Of a DNA stretch of 55,798 bases, positions 19,205-27,429 are shown in pieces. This stretch comes from Clostridia bacterium. GTDB taxonomy: Bacteria; Bacillota; Clostridia; Oscillospirales; Acutalibacteraceae. The translations under genes were made by a program, and so were the position numbers. The stretch covers positions 1 through 55,798 of the forward strand of contig JAFSYP010000094.1 in assembly GCA_017449935.1 (NCBI GenBank), given 5' to 3'. The number at the start of each line of letters is the position of its first letter. Positions within the stretch are counted from its first letter, which is position 1. The notes under the pieces are model-generated. The model worked only from the letters and a program-made list of their open reading frames with translations, was not told where the DNA came from and ran no database searches.

Positions 19205-21040
19205 ATGCGACTGCCTTATAAACTCACCGCGCAACCGGCACGTTTCTGCACCCAGTACGCAAACGGCGATCCCGCCGTGCCGCAGGCGCTTTACACGGTG
19301 CGCAGCGCTGCGCCGGACCTTTCTGGTTTTCCGCTTCCCCTGCCCTCGCGCAAGCAGGACTATACCTGTTTCGTGCAGACGGGCGACGTCTGCTGGTACG
19401 GCGCGACGACGGGACTGACTCGCTACGAACCGAACGCCGCGCGCAAGGATCAGATCATCCAATTCTTTGCGGCGGAGCGCGATCTTCAGGACAACTGCGT
19501 GCTGGCTCTGCTGGCGGACGGCGATGCGATCTGGGTGCGCACGGAAACGGGCGTGACGCATATCGAAACACGTCTGGTCGGCGCGGAGGAAAAAGCGCGG
19601 ATGCTGCTGCATGAGTCGCAAACGATCGTCGACCGCTGGGGCATGTACAGCCAGAAGGATCTCGCCGTACCGCGCGACCTGTCGAGCATATTCCCCTACG
19701 GTCACTCCGACAACGACGGCGGTTTCACCGCGGCGTTCGCTGTGGGCGAGCTGTTCCGCTACGCCGTTTATAAGCGGGAGAAAGGTCCCGATCATCCCGA
19801 CACGATCGAGGCGCGCCGGACCGCGACTCGCGCGTGCGAAGCGTGTCTGCTGCTGCTGTATATCCACGGTCGCGGCGACGGATTCGTGGCGCGCACCTAT
19901 ATGTGCGCCGAGGAACCTGTCCCCGAAAACGGCGTCTATTTCCGCATTCACGGCGATAAGGCAGTCTGTCTGGACACGCCGGCGACGCGCGAACGCGGTT
20001 CTTTCCTGAAAATGTACGGCGCGGATCTGAAAAACAACGTATCCGAAGGCCACGACGTCTGCTGGGCAGGCATGGAAATCGACGCCTCCGCTCCGATCCC
20101 GGAGCGTCTCACGCACTGCTTCACGGAGTCCGGCCACACACGCGAGGGGATCTTTTACAAGGCCGACACCAGCTCGGACGAAGTCACGCTGCACTTTTTG
20201 CAGATGCGGTTCGCGCACGACATCCTCGGTCCGGACGATCCGGAGCTGGACGCGCTGATCCGCGACGGCGCAAGCGCACTGTTGCGGCACATCATCAGCC
20301 ACGGCTATGAGCTGTGCGACGCGACGGGCGAGCCGACGACGTGGGCGAAGTGGAGCGAACGGTATTTCTCGACGGAGCTTGGGTATGTGGACGCGTGTCT
20401 GAACGCCGCCGAGGTGCTCTCATATCACAAGATGGTCATGCACATCACCGGCGAGCGCGGCGAATGGCAGGAGAGCTACGACTATCTGCTTTCACGCGGT
20501 TATGCGGAGTTGACGACCAAGCACTTCGACCGGATGCAGCAGATGGCGCTGCTCGACGGCGTCCATCCGTATGAGGACATCATGTACGGCGACCATATGC
20601 TCGCGGTCGTGTCGTTCTGGATGCTCTGCACGCTGGAAACCGATCCTGTCCTTTTGGAAAAATACCGGCAGGGATTCCGTTCGTGGCGCTCCTCGCTCGA
20701 ACGCGAATACGATCCCGGCTACGATATACCTTATGCGCTCGCCACCGGCGACGACATCGACATGGACCGCATGGCACAATGGCTGTACCGCATGAACATT
20801 TCACGTCTGGCCGGCGGCGTTTCCACCATGAAACGCCACGACACGCCCGTACATCTGCGTCCCGGCGGATATAAGGAGATCTCCTGGCTGCTGCCCAACG
20901 ACGAGCGGTTCATTTCCAAATACGACCGCAATCCCTTTGAGTACAAGGACGTGGACTCCGGCGGGCTTTTCTGCGTGGAAAGCTGCTATATCTACACATA
21001 TGCCTACTGGATGGGCAGATATTACGGATTCTTTGAATAA
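19205..21040 (+). CDS. Unrecognised protein, beta-propeller-like start and helical enzyme-like body
   Basis: A 611-residue protein with no signal peptide and no family I can name with confidence. Residues about 50-120 contain two short repeats (VCWYGATTGLTRYEP; AIWVRTETGVTHIE) resembling the blades of two-component-regulator propellers. The rest is helix-rich with conserved-looking polar and aromatic patches (IFPYGHSDNDGGF, GDGFVARTY, GEPTTWAKWSERYF, GLFCVESCYIYTYAYWMGRYYG) of the sort seen in alpha/alpha-barrel carbohydrate enzymes. It is first in an apparent operon with a GH38 alpha-mannosidase (14-nt gap), so a glycan role is likely by context only. The start is uncertain: ATG at 19205 is 13 nt from AAGGAG, while an in-frame GTG at 19193 is almost too close to it. 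Confidence 0.75.
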   Translation: MRLPYKLTAQPARFCTQYANGDPAVPQALYTVRSAAPDLSGFPLPLPSRKQDYTCFVQTGDVCWYGATTGLTRYEPNAARKDQIIQFFAAERDLQDNCVLALLADGDAIWVRTETGVTHIETRLVGAEEKARMLLHESQTIVDRWGMYSQKDLAVPRDLSSIFPYGHSDNDGGFTAAFAVGELFRYAVYKREKGPDHPDTIEARRTATRACEACLLLLYIHGRGDGFVARTYMCAEEPVPENGVYFRIHGDKAVCLDTPATRERGSFLKMYGADLKNNVSEGHDVCWAGMEIDASAPIPERLTHCFTESGHTREGIFYKADTSSDEVTLHFLQMRFAHDILGPDDPELDALIRDGASALLRHIISHGYELCDATGEPTTWAKWSERYFSTELGYVDACLNAAEVLSYHKMVMHITGERGEWQESYDYLLSRGYAELTTKHFDRMQQMALLDGVHPYEDIMYGDHMLAVVSFWMLCTLETDPVLLEKYRQGFRSWRSSLEREYDPGYDIPYALATGDDIDMDRMAQWLYRMNISRLAGGVSTMKRHDTPVHLRPGGYKEISWLLPNDERFISKYDRNPFEYKDVDSGGLFCVESCYIYTYAYWMGRYYGFFE

Positions 21041-21054
21041 GGAGGTGCGAGAGG

Positions 21055-23556
21055 ATGTCCAATCAGATCCATTTAATCGGCAACGCGCACTTAGATCCCA
21101 TCTGGCTCTGGCGCTGGCAGGAGGGCTGCGGCGAAGTGCTGCAAACCTTCCGCGCCGCGATCGACCGGCTCAAGGAATTTGACGGCTTCATCTTTACCTG
21201 CTCCTCCGCCGCCTATTACGAATGGGTGGAGCAGATCGATCCGGACCTGTTTTCCGAAATCCGCGATATGATCAAGATCGGCCGCTGGGTACCGGTCGGC
21301 GGCTGGTGGGTGCAGCCGGACTGCAACATGCCATCCGGCGAGAGCTTCGCGCGCCATGCGCTGTACAGCCAGCTGTATTACTACAAAAAATTCGGCCGCA
21401 TCTGCAAAACAGGCTATAACGTGGATTCCTTCGGCCACTGCGGAAACCTCCCGCAGCTGCTCTCCCTCGGCGGGATGCGTACCTATGTCATGATGCGCCC
21501 CGGCATGCACGAAAATCCGGACATCCCCGAAAACCTGTTCTGGTGGGACGGCGTGGACGGCAGCCGCGTGCTGACCTATCGCATAAAAGACAGCTACGGT
21601 CACACCGGCACGGAGGATCTCGACCGCACGATCGACGCGCTGAACGCCATGCTGCCCGAAAAACAGCACGATCTGATGCTGTTCTGCGGCGTCGGCAATC
21701 ACGGCGGCGGCCCGACGCGCGGCGATCTCGGGCATCTGGCGCGCCGGATGGAAGAAAAGAGCGAAGAAACGCTCCGCTTCTCCTCCCCCGATACGTTTTT
21801 TGAAACCGTCTGCGGCGAGCTGCTGGATGTTCCGTCCTACCGCGGCGAGCTGCAGCACCACGCGAGCGGGTGTTACAGCGCGACCTCTCTCGTCAAGCAG
21901 CTCAACCGCCGCGCGGAGAACCGTCTCGCCGCGGCCGAAGCGTGGGACGCCGTCGCCGCCGCCGTCTGCGGCAGCGCGCCGTCCGCCGCCGCGCTCAAAG
22001 AAGCGTGGAAGGACGTGTGCTTCAACCAGTTCCACGACATCCTCTGCGGCTGCTCGATCATGGAAGCGTACGAGGATGTCAAAAACAGCATCGGACATGC
22101 CGTAACGATCGCCGACCGCACGGAAAACGCGGCGCAGCTGCGTATCGCTTCGCGTATAAATACATGGCTCGACGGCATCAATGAACCGGTCACGCTCCTG
22201 CGTCACCACTGTCATAAGGAAGATTTCCCGCGTCCGGTCGTCGTTTTCAATCCGCACGCGTTCCCCGTTCGTTACCCGGTACGTACCAACTACCCGTCGA
22301 AGGCCGTGACGGACGCCGCGGGCCGCGCCGTTCCGTTCCAGAACGTGCGTTCCTCGCGCTCCAATGACTCGCACCTCGACACGTTGTTCCTTGCCGATCT
22401 GCCCGCGCTGGGCTACGCGCTGTACTGGCTGTCATGGCTGCCGGACGACGAAGTGACAGAAACGTGCTTCCTGCCCGCGTCCGAAGACTGCGCATCGGAT
22501 CTTCGCGCCGGAGAGACGTTCCTCGAAAACGAACATATCCGTGTGCAGTTCGATCGGAATACCGGAACGATCTGCTCGCTGGTTACGAAAGCCGATGGGT
22601 ACGACTTCGCCGCCGGGAACCGACTGGCCGCTCCGACGGTTCTGGACGACCATACCACCGACACATGGGCGCACGGCGTGTTTAGATTTGAAACCGTCAA
22701 GGGCGAAATGGAGCTCGAAAGCATCGCCCTCGCCGAATACGGTCCGGCGCGCGCCGTCATGCGCGTCAAGCATCGCTACGGCGACTCGCATTTGACGCAG
22801 GATTTCATTCTGACGTCCGACGCGAAGATGCTGCGCGTCAAGTGCAAGGCGGTCTGGCAGGAACCGTTCACCATGCTCAAAGCGGCGTTCCCGCTGAACG
22901 GCACGGATACAGTCAATACATACGAGATTCCCGGCGCGTTCATCAAGCGGCCGACGAACGGCGAGGAAGAGCCGATGCTCGGCTGGGCGGATCTGACGCT
23001 GACCGGCACGGACGGCGCGCGCCACGGGATCGCGGTGCTCAACGACGGCAAATACAGCTGCGACTGTCCCGACTCCACGCTGCGGCCGACGCTGCTGCGC
23101 AACGTGATCTTTGCCGATCACTATTCCTACCGTCCCGCCGCGGATTTCAATTACACGGATGAGGGACTGCATCGTTTTGAATACGCGATCCTTCCGCACG
23201 CCGGCGAAGCCGAATCGACGGACGTCGCGCGCGAAGCGGCTGTTTTCAACCGCAGGCCGAACGCGGTGCCGGTCGGTTACCGCAAGGGCGATCTGCCGCC
23301 CGTGCAGAGCTTCCTTTCCGTGACGGAGCCGAACATCGTCGTCACCGCTTTCAAGAAATGCGAGGACGGCAGCGGCGATCTCATCCTGCGCGCATACGAA
23401 GCCGCCGGCCGCAATACCGGCCGCGTGGGGTTTGTCTGCGATCTGGCGGACGCAGGCTTCTGGGCGGATTTCCGCGCGCATGAAGTCAAGACGTTCCGCA
23501 TCGGCCGCGAAGGGTACGTCACCGAAACCGATTTCCTCGAAGGTATTATTCAATAA
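21055..23556 (+). CDS. GH38 alpha-mannosidase
   Basis: Glycoside hydrolase family 38 enzyme, 833 residues, no signal peptide, so it should act on mannosides in the cytoplasm. Zinc ligands appear in GNAHLDPIW (His12, Asp14), the catalytic nucleophile is Asp124 in YNVDSFGH, and the later FNQFHDILCG supplies a further zinc histidine. GVGNHGGGPTRGD is a typical GH38 substrate-site segment, followed by the middle helical bundle and large C-terminal beta sandwich. It lacks the N-terminal domain seen in the GH38 gene at 48151. AAGGAGG precedes the ATG. It sits 14 nt after the unrecognised gene and 16 nt before the gtrA-like gene, consistent with one transcript. Linkage specificity cannot be read from sequence. 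Confidence 0.93.
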   Translation: MSNQIHLIGNAHLDPIWLWRWQEGCGEVLQTFRAAIDRLKEFDGFIFTCSSAAYYEWVEQIDPDLFSEIRDMIKIGRWVPVGGWWVQPDCNMPSGESFARHALYSQLYYYKKFGRICKTGYNVDSFGHCGNLPQLLSLGGMRTYVMMRPGMHENPDIPENLFWWDGVDGSRVLTYRIKDSYGHTGTEDLDRTIDALNAMLPEKQHDLMLFCGVGNHGGGPTRGDLGHLARRMEEKSEETLRFSSPDTFFETVCGELLDVPSYRGELQHHASGCYSATSLVKQLNRRAENRLAAAEAWDAVAAAVCGSAPSAAALKEAWKDVCFNQFHDILCGCSIMEAYEDVKNSIGHAVTIADRTENAAQLRIASRINTWLDGINEPVTLLRHHCHKEDFPRPVVVFNPHAFPVRYPVRTNYPSKAVTDAAGRAVPFQNVRSSRSNDSHLDTLFLADLPALGYALYWLSWLPDDEVTETCFLPASEDCASDLRAGETFLENEHIRVQFDRNTGTICSLVTKADGYDFAAGNRLAAPTVLDDHTTDTWAHGVFRFETVKGEMELESIALAEYGPARAVMRVKHRYGDSHLTQDFILTSDAKMLRVKCKAVWQEPFTMLKAAFPLNGTDTVNTYEIPGAFIKRPTNGEEEPMLGWADLTLTGTDGARHGIAVLNDGKYSCDCPDSTLRPTLLRNVIFADHYSYRPAADFNYTDEGLHRFEYAILPHAGEAESTDVAREAAVFNRRPNAVPVGYRKGDLPPVQSFLSVTEPNIVVTAFKKCEDGSGDLILRAYEAAGRNTGRVGFVCDLADAGFWADFRAHEVKTFRIGREGYVTETDFLEGIIQ

Positions 23557-23572
23557 AAAAGGAGCGATCATC

Positions 23573-24079
23573 ATGGCAGAACAAAGCGGCGGCAAAAAGA
23601 CGCTGTGGCAGTTGGTCAAGTTCACGATCGTCAGTCTTCTGGCGTGCATCGTGCAGGTCGTCTCGCTGGCGATCCTCTACAATATCCCCGCAGTCAAAGC
23701 ATTGAGCACACAGGCCTTTCACTGGTTCGTCTTTCACTACGACGTGATCGAGGGCAAGCAGTGCGGTCTGGCGCTGTTCATCGCGTTCAACACGTCCAAC
23801 GTGCTCGCACAGATCGTGTCGTTCTTCGTCAACCGCAAAAAGACGTTCAACGCCGACAACAACGTGCCGATCACGCTGACCATCTATCTGCTGTTTACCG
23901 CGGCGCTGATCTGTTTTTCGGCGTGGTTCAACCCCGTCGTATTTTCCTTCTGCGTGAACAGAGGCGTTTCCAGCGGCCTGGCGACGACGATCGCGACCGC
24001 CGTGTGCAGCTGCATTCAGTTCTTCATTTACTTCCCTGTGGACAAGCTGCTGATGCGGCAGAAGAAAAAGGAGTCCTGA
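23573..24079 (+). CDS. GtrA-like membrane protein
   Basis: A 168-residue membrane protein with four hydrophobic segments (about 13-37, 60-82, 92-113, 128-148) and the family motif FFVNRKKTFN after the second. GtrA-like proteins are linked to movement of lipid-bound sugars across the membrane, and many stand-alone members have no proven substrate. The start at 23573 (MAEQSGG) has AAGGAG upstream; the open frame extends further back inside the mannosidase gene without a start signal. The next gene begins five bases after the stop. Its place among glycan genes agrees with a role in surface glycan assembly, but this is inference. Confidence 0.85.
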   Translation: MAEQSGGKKTLWQLVKFTIVSLLACIVQVVSLAILYNIPAVKALSTQAFHWFVFHYDVIEGKQCGLALFIAFNTSNVLAQIVSFFVNRKKTFNADNNVPITLTIYLLFTAALICFSAWFNPVVFSFCVNRGVSSGLATTIATAVCSCIQFFIYFPVDKLLMRQKKKES

Positions 24080-24084
24080 CCGCC

Positions 24085-24768
24085 ATGTTTTCTCCGAAAA
24101 CGCTGGACTTTCTGTCCATGAACGTATTCATGAACAGCCGCGAATGGTACGCCGAGCACAAGCCGGAATTCAAAGAGTTCGTCATGCAGCCGCTGATCGA
24201 AACGGTGCAGGCGCTTACGCCGACGATCGAAAAGATCGACCCCATGATCGTGACCGAGCCGAAGGTGGACAAGACCATCTCGCGCATTTACCGCGATATG
24301 CGCCGCGCGCACGGCGCGTTCTACCGCGACTATATGTGGATCTCCTTCAAGCGCGACCGCAAAGCGTTTTCCGACTATCCGGAATTCTTCTTCGTCCTCT
24401 CGCCGCGCGGATTTTGCTACGGCTGCGGACAGTACGACGCGTCGTCCGAAACGACGGACTGTATGCGCCGGATGGTGCTGGACGACCATCCGCTGTTCAA
24501 AAAAGCGGAAAAGGCCTATCGCGCGCAGAACGTCTTCGTGCTCGACGGCCATATGTACAAGCGCAGCAGATACCCGGACGAACCGGAGCGTAAACGGATC
24601 TGGCTCGACCGCAGGACAGTGACGGTGCTGCACGACAGCCGGGATTTCGACAGACTCTTTTCCGATACGCTGCCGCAGGAAATGGCCGCGGCGTTTGCGC
24701 AGATCAGTCCGGTCTACCGATTTCTCGCCGCCGCCGAACAGACGGCAAGAAACAACATGATCCCGTAA
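24085..24768 (+). CDS. DUF2461-family protein
   Basis: A 227-residue soluble protein of the DUF2461 family (TIGR02453 type). Family features are present: an early NSREWYAEHKPEFKEFV segment, the central KTISRIYRDMRRA and DYMWISFKRD, and the FCYGCGQYDASSETTD strand-turn. No member has a settled biochemical role, so none is assigned. Start ATG at 24085, five bases after the gtrA-like stop, with AAAGGAG inside the previous gene; this is the last gene of the operon and is followed by a terminator at 24770-24810. Confidence 0.85.
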   Translation: MFSPKTLDFLSMNVFMNSREWYAEHKPEFKEFVMQPLIETVQALTPTIEKIDPMIVTEPKVDKTISRIYRDMRRAHGAFYRDYMWISFKRDRKAFSDYPEFFFVLSPRGFCYGCGQYDASSETTDCMRRMVLDDHPLFKKAEKAYRAQNVFVLDGHMYKRSRYPDEPERKRIWLDRRTVTVLHDSRDFDRLFSDTLPQEMAAAFAQISPVYRFLAAAEQTARNNMIP

Positions 24769-24769
24769 A

Positions 24770-24810
24770 CAAAAAAAGAGGCTGCCCTCCGACAGGAAGG
24801 GCAGTCTTTA
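24770..24810. terminator. Bidirectional Rho-independent terminator
   Basis: CTGCCCT (24782-24788), 9-nt loop, AGGGCAG (24798-24804), flanked by an A-run on the left and T-rich sequence on the right. It separates the plus-strand operon from the convergent phosphodiesterase gene. Confidence 0.8.
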
Positions 24811-24828
24811 CTATACTTTGGATCGGGT

Positions 24829-25581
24829 TTATTTCGCGGTTCTCTCCGCGACCTCGCGCGCGAAGTCCGGCACGTCGGTGATCAGGCCGTCGCAGCCCCA
24901 TTCGACCAGACGCTCGATCTGGAATTCCTGATTGACCGTCCAGGGATTGACGATCAGGCCGGCGTCGTGCGCCTCTTCGATGTAATCCTCGCTGACGAAG
25001 CCGATGAACGGATGTACGGCGTCGACGTTCAGCTTCTTCGCGTACGCCACGAAGTCGTCGCAGACCTCCTCGCACTTCTCCTCGCCCGGCTCATAGAGCA
25101 GGCCGGTCTTGCAGGCAGGATCGATCTTTTTGCAGTCGATCAGGACCTGCGGATCAAAGCTGGAAATGATGAGGTTGTCGAACAGTCCGCGCGCTTTGAC
25201 CATAGCGATCGTCTGCGCGGCGATCGTGCTGTTCGGGTCCTGCGGGGGCTTGATCTCGATATTGATGACCTTGGTGTCCTTGGTGCAAAGATCGAGGAAT
25301 TCCTCCAGACGCGGGATCTTCGTGCCGGCGAATTCCGGCGAGAACGAGGAACCGAAATCGAATTTCAGCAGTTCCTCATAGGTGTAGTCACGGATAAGGC
25401 CCGTGCCGTCGGACGTTTCGTCGATGTCATAATTATGGCAGATCACGATCACGCCGTCCTTCGTCAGATGCACGTCGTTTTCAAAGCCGTCGGCCTTCAA
25501 CTCGATCGCCTTGCGGAACGCGGGGATCGTGTTTTGCGGTGCGCGCTGTCTTGCGCCGCGGTGTGCGATGATATTGATCAT
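24829..25581 (-). CDS. Glycerophosphodiester phosphodiesterase
   Basis: Hydrolyses deacylated phospholipid head groups to glycerol-3-phosphate and an alcohol; 250 residues, cytoplasmic UgpQ/YqiK-like length. The GDPD signature is clear: AHRGARQRAPQNTIPAF (residues 6-22; catalytic His7-Arg8), then FENDVHLTKDG, where Glu34 and Asp36 are the metal-binding pair, and the second catalytic histidine in VICHNYDID. Later INIEIKPP and LISSFD match the barrel strands. The PENT glutamate of most members is glutamine here (PQNT), a position that varies in the family. The ATG at 25581 follows AAGGAGG, with a promoter at 25612-25640. Transcribed alone, by the look of the flanks. Confidence 0.92.
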   Translation of the reverse strand: MINIIAHRGARQRAPQNTIPAFRKAIELKADGFENDVHLTKDGVIVICHNYDIDETSDGTGLIRDYTYEELLKFDFGSSFSPEFAGTKIPRLEEFLDLCTKDTKVINIEIKPPQDPNSTIAAQTIAMVKARGLFDNLIISSFDPQVLIDCKKIDPACKTGLLYEPGEEKCEEVCDDFVAYAKKLNVDAVHPFIGFVSEDYIEEAHDAGLIVNPWTVNQEFQIERLVEWGCDGLITDVPDFAREVAERTAK

Positions 25582-25611
25582 GGTGCGCCTCCTTGAATTT
25601 GAAGTATCTGT

Positions 25612-25640
25612 ATTGTAGCACAGATTCTTTGAAAAGTAAA
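25612..25640 (-). promoter_or_regulatory. Probable sigma-A promoter of the phosphodiesterase gene
   Basis: Minus strand: TTTACT (25640-25635), 17-nt spacer, TACAAT (25617-25612). Confidence 0.65.
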
Positions 25641-25647
25641 GACGCAG

Positions 25648-26274
25648 TCAGGATTTTGTCGGTTTATGCAGTTTTGCTTTTGCGCTCTGCGCCAGCTCCA
25701 CGATCTTGAAGCGCACGTCATAATGCGGATCACTGCCGAGTACGGCCTGACCGTCCTTGCTGAAGACGGCGTCCGTCGGCGCGCCGGCGGCCGGCAGGCA
25801 CAGCGGCGGGAACATCACGCACCACCAGTTCCGGCCAGCGCCGTCGCCGATGCGCACGCACACCGCCTCGTACGTTCCGGCCGGGACGGTCCATTCCCCG
25901 TATGTCCTCGTATTGAAATACGTGCGTTCGAGCGAGATGCGGACGCTGTCCGCACAGCCGTTTTCACGCAGCGTACGTTCGGCTGCGCGTTCGAGCGCGG
26001 CAAAATGCGGCGTGAGCTTTTCCTTTGCGCTCTGCACGTCGGCGGAGCCGTCGAATATCGCTTCGCCCTCCCGAAGCACCGTGTCGCGCACCAGCAGCTT
26101 GAGCCGCTGGTCTTCGGCGGCGTCGGAATTCGCGATCACATGAAGTCGCAGCATGTTTCTGTACAGGTCTTCGCACCCGCGGCAGAAGGACGCCGTCTGC
26201 ACGGTCAGGGAGATGACGAACGCCAGCAGCACGGCGATCTCCAAAGCGATAAGTCTTGAACGGTTTCTGAACAT
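25648..26274 (-). CDS. spoIIR: Stage II sporulation protein R
   Basis: In Bacillus SpoIIR is made in the forespore under sigma-F, is exported, and triggers SpoIIGA to process pro-sigma-E in the mother cell. This 208-residue protein has the expected N-terminal signal or anchor (about 8-27, LIALEIAVLLAFVISLTVQT), the conserved LRLHVIANSDAAEDQRLKLLVRD, a helical middle, and the family end with NWWCVMFPPLCLP. The ribosome site CGGAGGG is six T bases before the ATG and lies in the 3' arm of a 12-bp hairpin, downstream of a candidate forespore promoter (26315-26344). It places the organism in a sporulating lineage, though one gene does not prove that it sporulates. Confidence 0.95.
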   Translation of the reverse strand: MFRNRSRLIALEIAVLLAFVISLTVQTASFCRGCEDLYRNMLRLHVIANSDAAEDQRLKLLVRDTVLREGEAIFDGSADVQSAKEKLTPHFAALERAAERTLRENGCADSVRISLERTYFNTRTYGEWTVPAGTYEAVCVRIGDGAGRNWWCVMFPPLCLPAAGAPTDAVFSKDGQAVLGSDPHYDVRFKIVELAQSAKAKLHKPTKS

Positions 26275-26280
26275 AAAAAA

Positions 26281-26337
26281 CCCTCCGAAAAAAGTCTCTG
26301 CTTTCGTTTGCCGAAAGTATGGACATTTTTTCGGAGG
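26281..26337 (-). promoter_or_regulatory. Hairpin that sequesters the spoIIR ribosome site in read-through RNA
   Basis: A perfect 12-bp inverted repeat, 26282-26293 with 26326-26337 (CCTCCGAAAAAA and its complement), encloses 32 nt that include a second hairpin (CTTTCG 26301-26306, CGAAAG 26312-26317). On the minus strand the 3' arm contains the spoIIR Shine-Dalgarno CGGAGGG followed by six T bases and the ATG. RNA coming from mreB would pair the ribosome site; the structure could also terminate transcription. RNA started inside the loop would not contain the 5' arm. Confidence 0.75.
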
Positions 26338-26344
26338 TTTATTC
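26315..26344 (-). promoter_or_regulatory. Candidate forespore (sigma-F/sigma-G) promoter of spoIIR
   Basis: Minus strand: GAATA (26344-26340), 18-nt spacer, CATACTT (26321-26315), compared with the Bacillus sigma-G pattern GHATR-N18-CATNHTA (one mismatch) and the overlapping sigma-F specificity. Predicted transcription start is near 26308, inside the hairpin loop. Confidence 0.5.
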
Positions 26345-26355
26345 CTTTATTCTAT

Positions 26356-27387
26356 TCACGCGCTCGTGCCGATCTGCTGCGGCGTTTTGAAAAAGTAGCC
26401 GTTGCCGGACAGGATGTCCATGTGCCGAAGCGCCATGCCGATCCCGCGCGCGACACAGTTTGAGGGATCCTCCGCGACGAAGGTGCGCACGTGCGTCTCG
26501 CGTTCGATGCAGCCGGCGATTCCCGGCAGCAGCGCCGAACCGCCCGTCAGAATGATCCCGTTGTCGGAAATGTCCGCCAGCAGCTCCGGCGGCGTCTGCG
26601 AAAGCATGGAGCGGATCGCGTCGACGATCTGCCGCAGATGCTCGCGCAGCGCTAAAAACACCTCCGTCGTGGTCACTTCAAATACGACGGGCATACCGGT
26701 CAGGTAGCTTTTTCCCTTTACGGCAATGGCGATCTCCGCATCGCGCAGATACGCGCAGCCGATCTTCTTTTTGATCTGTTCCGCAGTCAGGCGGCCGACC
26801 AGAATATCCCGCTCGCGGCGGATATACCGGCGGATCGCCATGTCGAAGATATTGCCGCCGATCTTCAGGCTCTCATGCTCGGCCAGGGAACCCATCGTCA
26901 CAACGGCGATCTCCGTCGTGCCGCCGCCGACGTCCACGATCATCGTACCGCGCGGCTTGCGGTGATCAACGCCCGCGCCGATCGCGGCAGCCAGCGCCTT
27001 TTCGATCAGACACGCCTTCGCCGCGCCGGACGACGTCGCGATATTCAGCAGCGTGCGCTGCTCCAGACCGGTCAGTCCGGACGGCATACATAAAACAAGG
27101 TTCGGCTTAAATATCCGGTTGCCGCAGATCTGCTGCAAATAATAGCGAAGCAGATTCTGTGCGGCGGTAAAGTCCGAAACGACGCCTTCACGCAAAGGAT
27201 AATGCACACAGACAGAATCCGGCGTGCGGCCGATCATCTGGTACGCCTTCGAGCCCAAAGACAACGTCCTTCCGGTTCGGGTATCGCAGGCGGTGACGGC
27301 GTTCTCCGTCAGCACCACGCCCTTGCCTTCCACGAAAAAACGCACATGGTTCGTACCCAGGTCGATCCCGATATTGATACCGGGCAT
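26356..27387 (-). CDS. MreB/Mbl-family rod-shape actin homologue
   Basis: A 343-residue bacterial actin that guides lateral cell-wall synthesis. Phosphate loop 1 is IGIDLGTNHVRFF (about 6-18), phosphate 2 is MIVDVGGGTTEIAVV, and the adenosine loop is ILTGGSALLPG, followed by AEDPSNCVARGIGMAL. The IGAGVDHRKPRG and IGGNIFDMAIRRYI segments are typical of MreB and Mbl, not of DnaK or FtsA. Sequence reading does not settle MreB against Mbl. GGGGGGA precedes the ATG. It stands between the YwlG-family gene (42 nt upstream) and spoIIR (82 nt downstream), away from mreCD, which agrees better with an Mbl-like second copy. Confidence 0.88.
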   Translation of the reverse strand: MPGINIGIDLGTNHVRFFVEGKGVVLTENAVTACDTRTGRTLSLGSKAYQMIGRTPDSVCVHYPLREGVVSDFTAAQNLLRYYLQQICGNRIFKPNLVLCMPSGLTGLEQRTLLNIATSSGAAKACLIEKALAAAIGAGVDHRKPRGTMIVDVGGGTTEIAVVTMGSLAEHESLKIGGNIFDMAIRRYIRRERDILVGRLTAEQIKKKIGCAYLRDAEIAIAVKGKSYLTGMPVVFEVTTTEVFLALREHLRQIVDAIRSMLSQTPPELLADISDNGIILTGGSALLPGIAGCIERETHVRTFVAEDPSNCVARGIGMALRHMDILSGNGYFFKTPQQIGTSA

Positions 27388-27429
27388 GGCTGCGATCCCC
27401 CCTTTCCGAATAATAATTCACTCAAAGAA

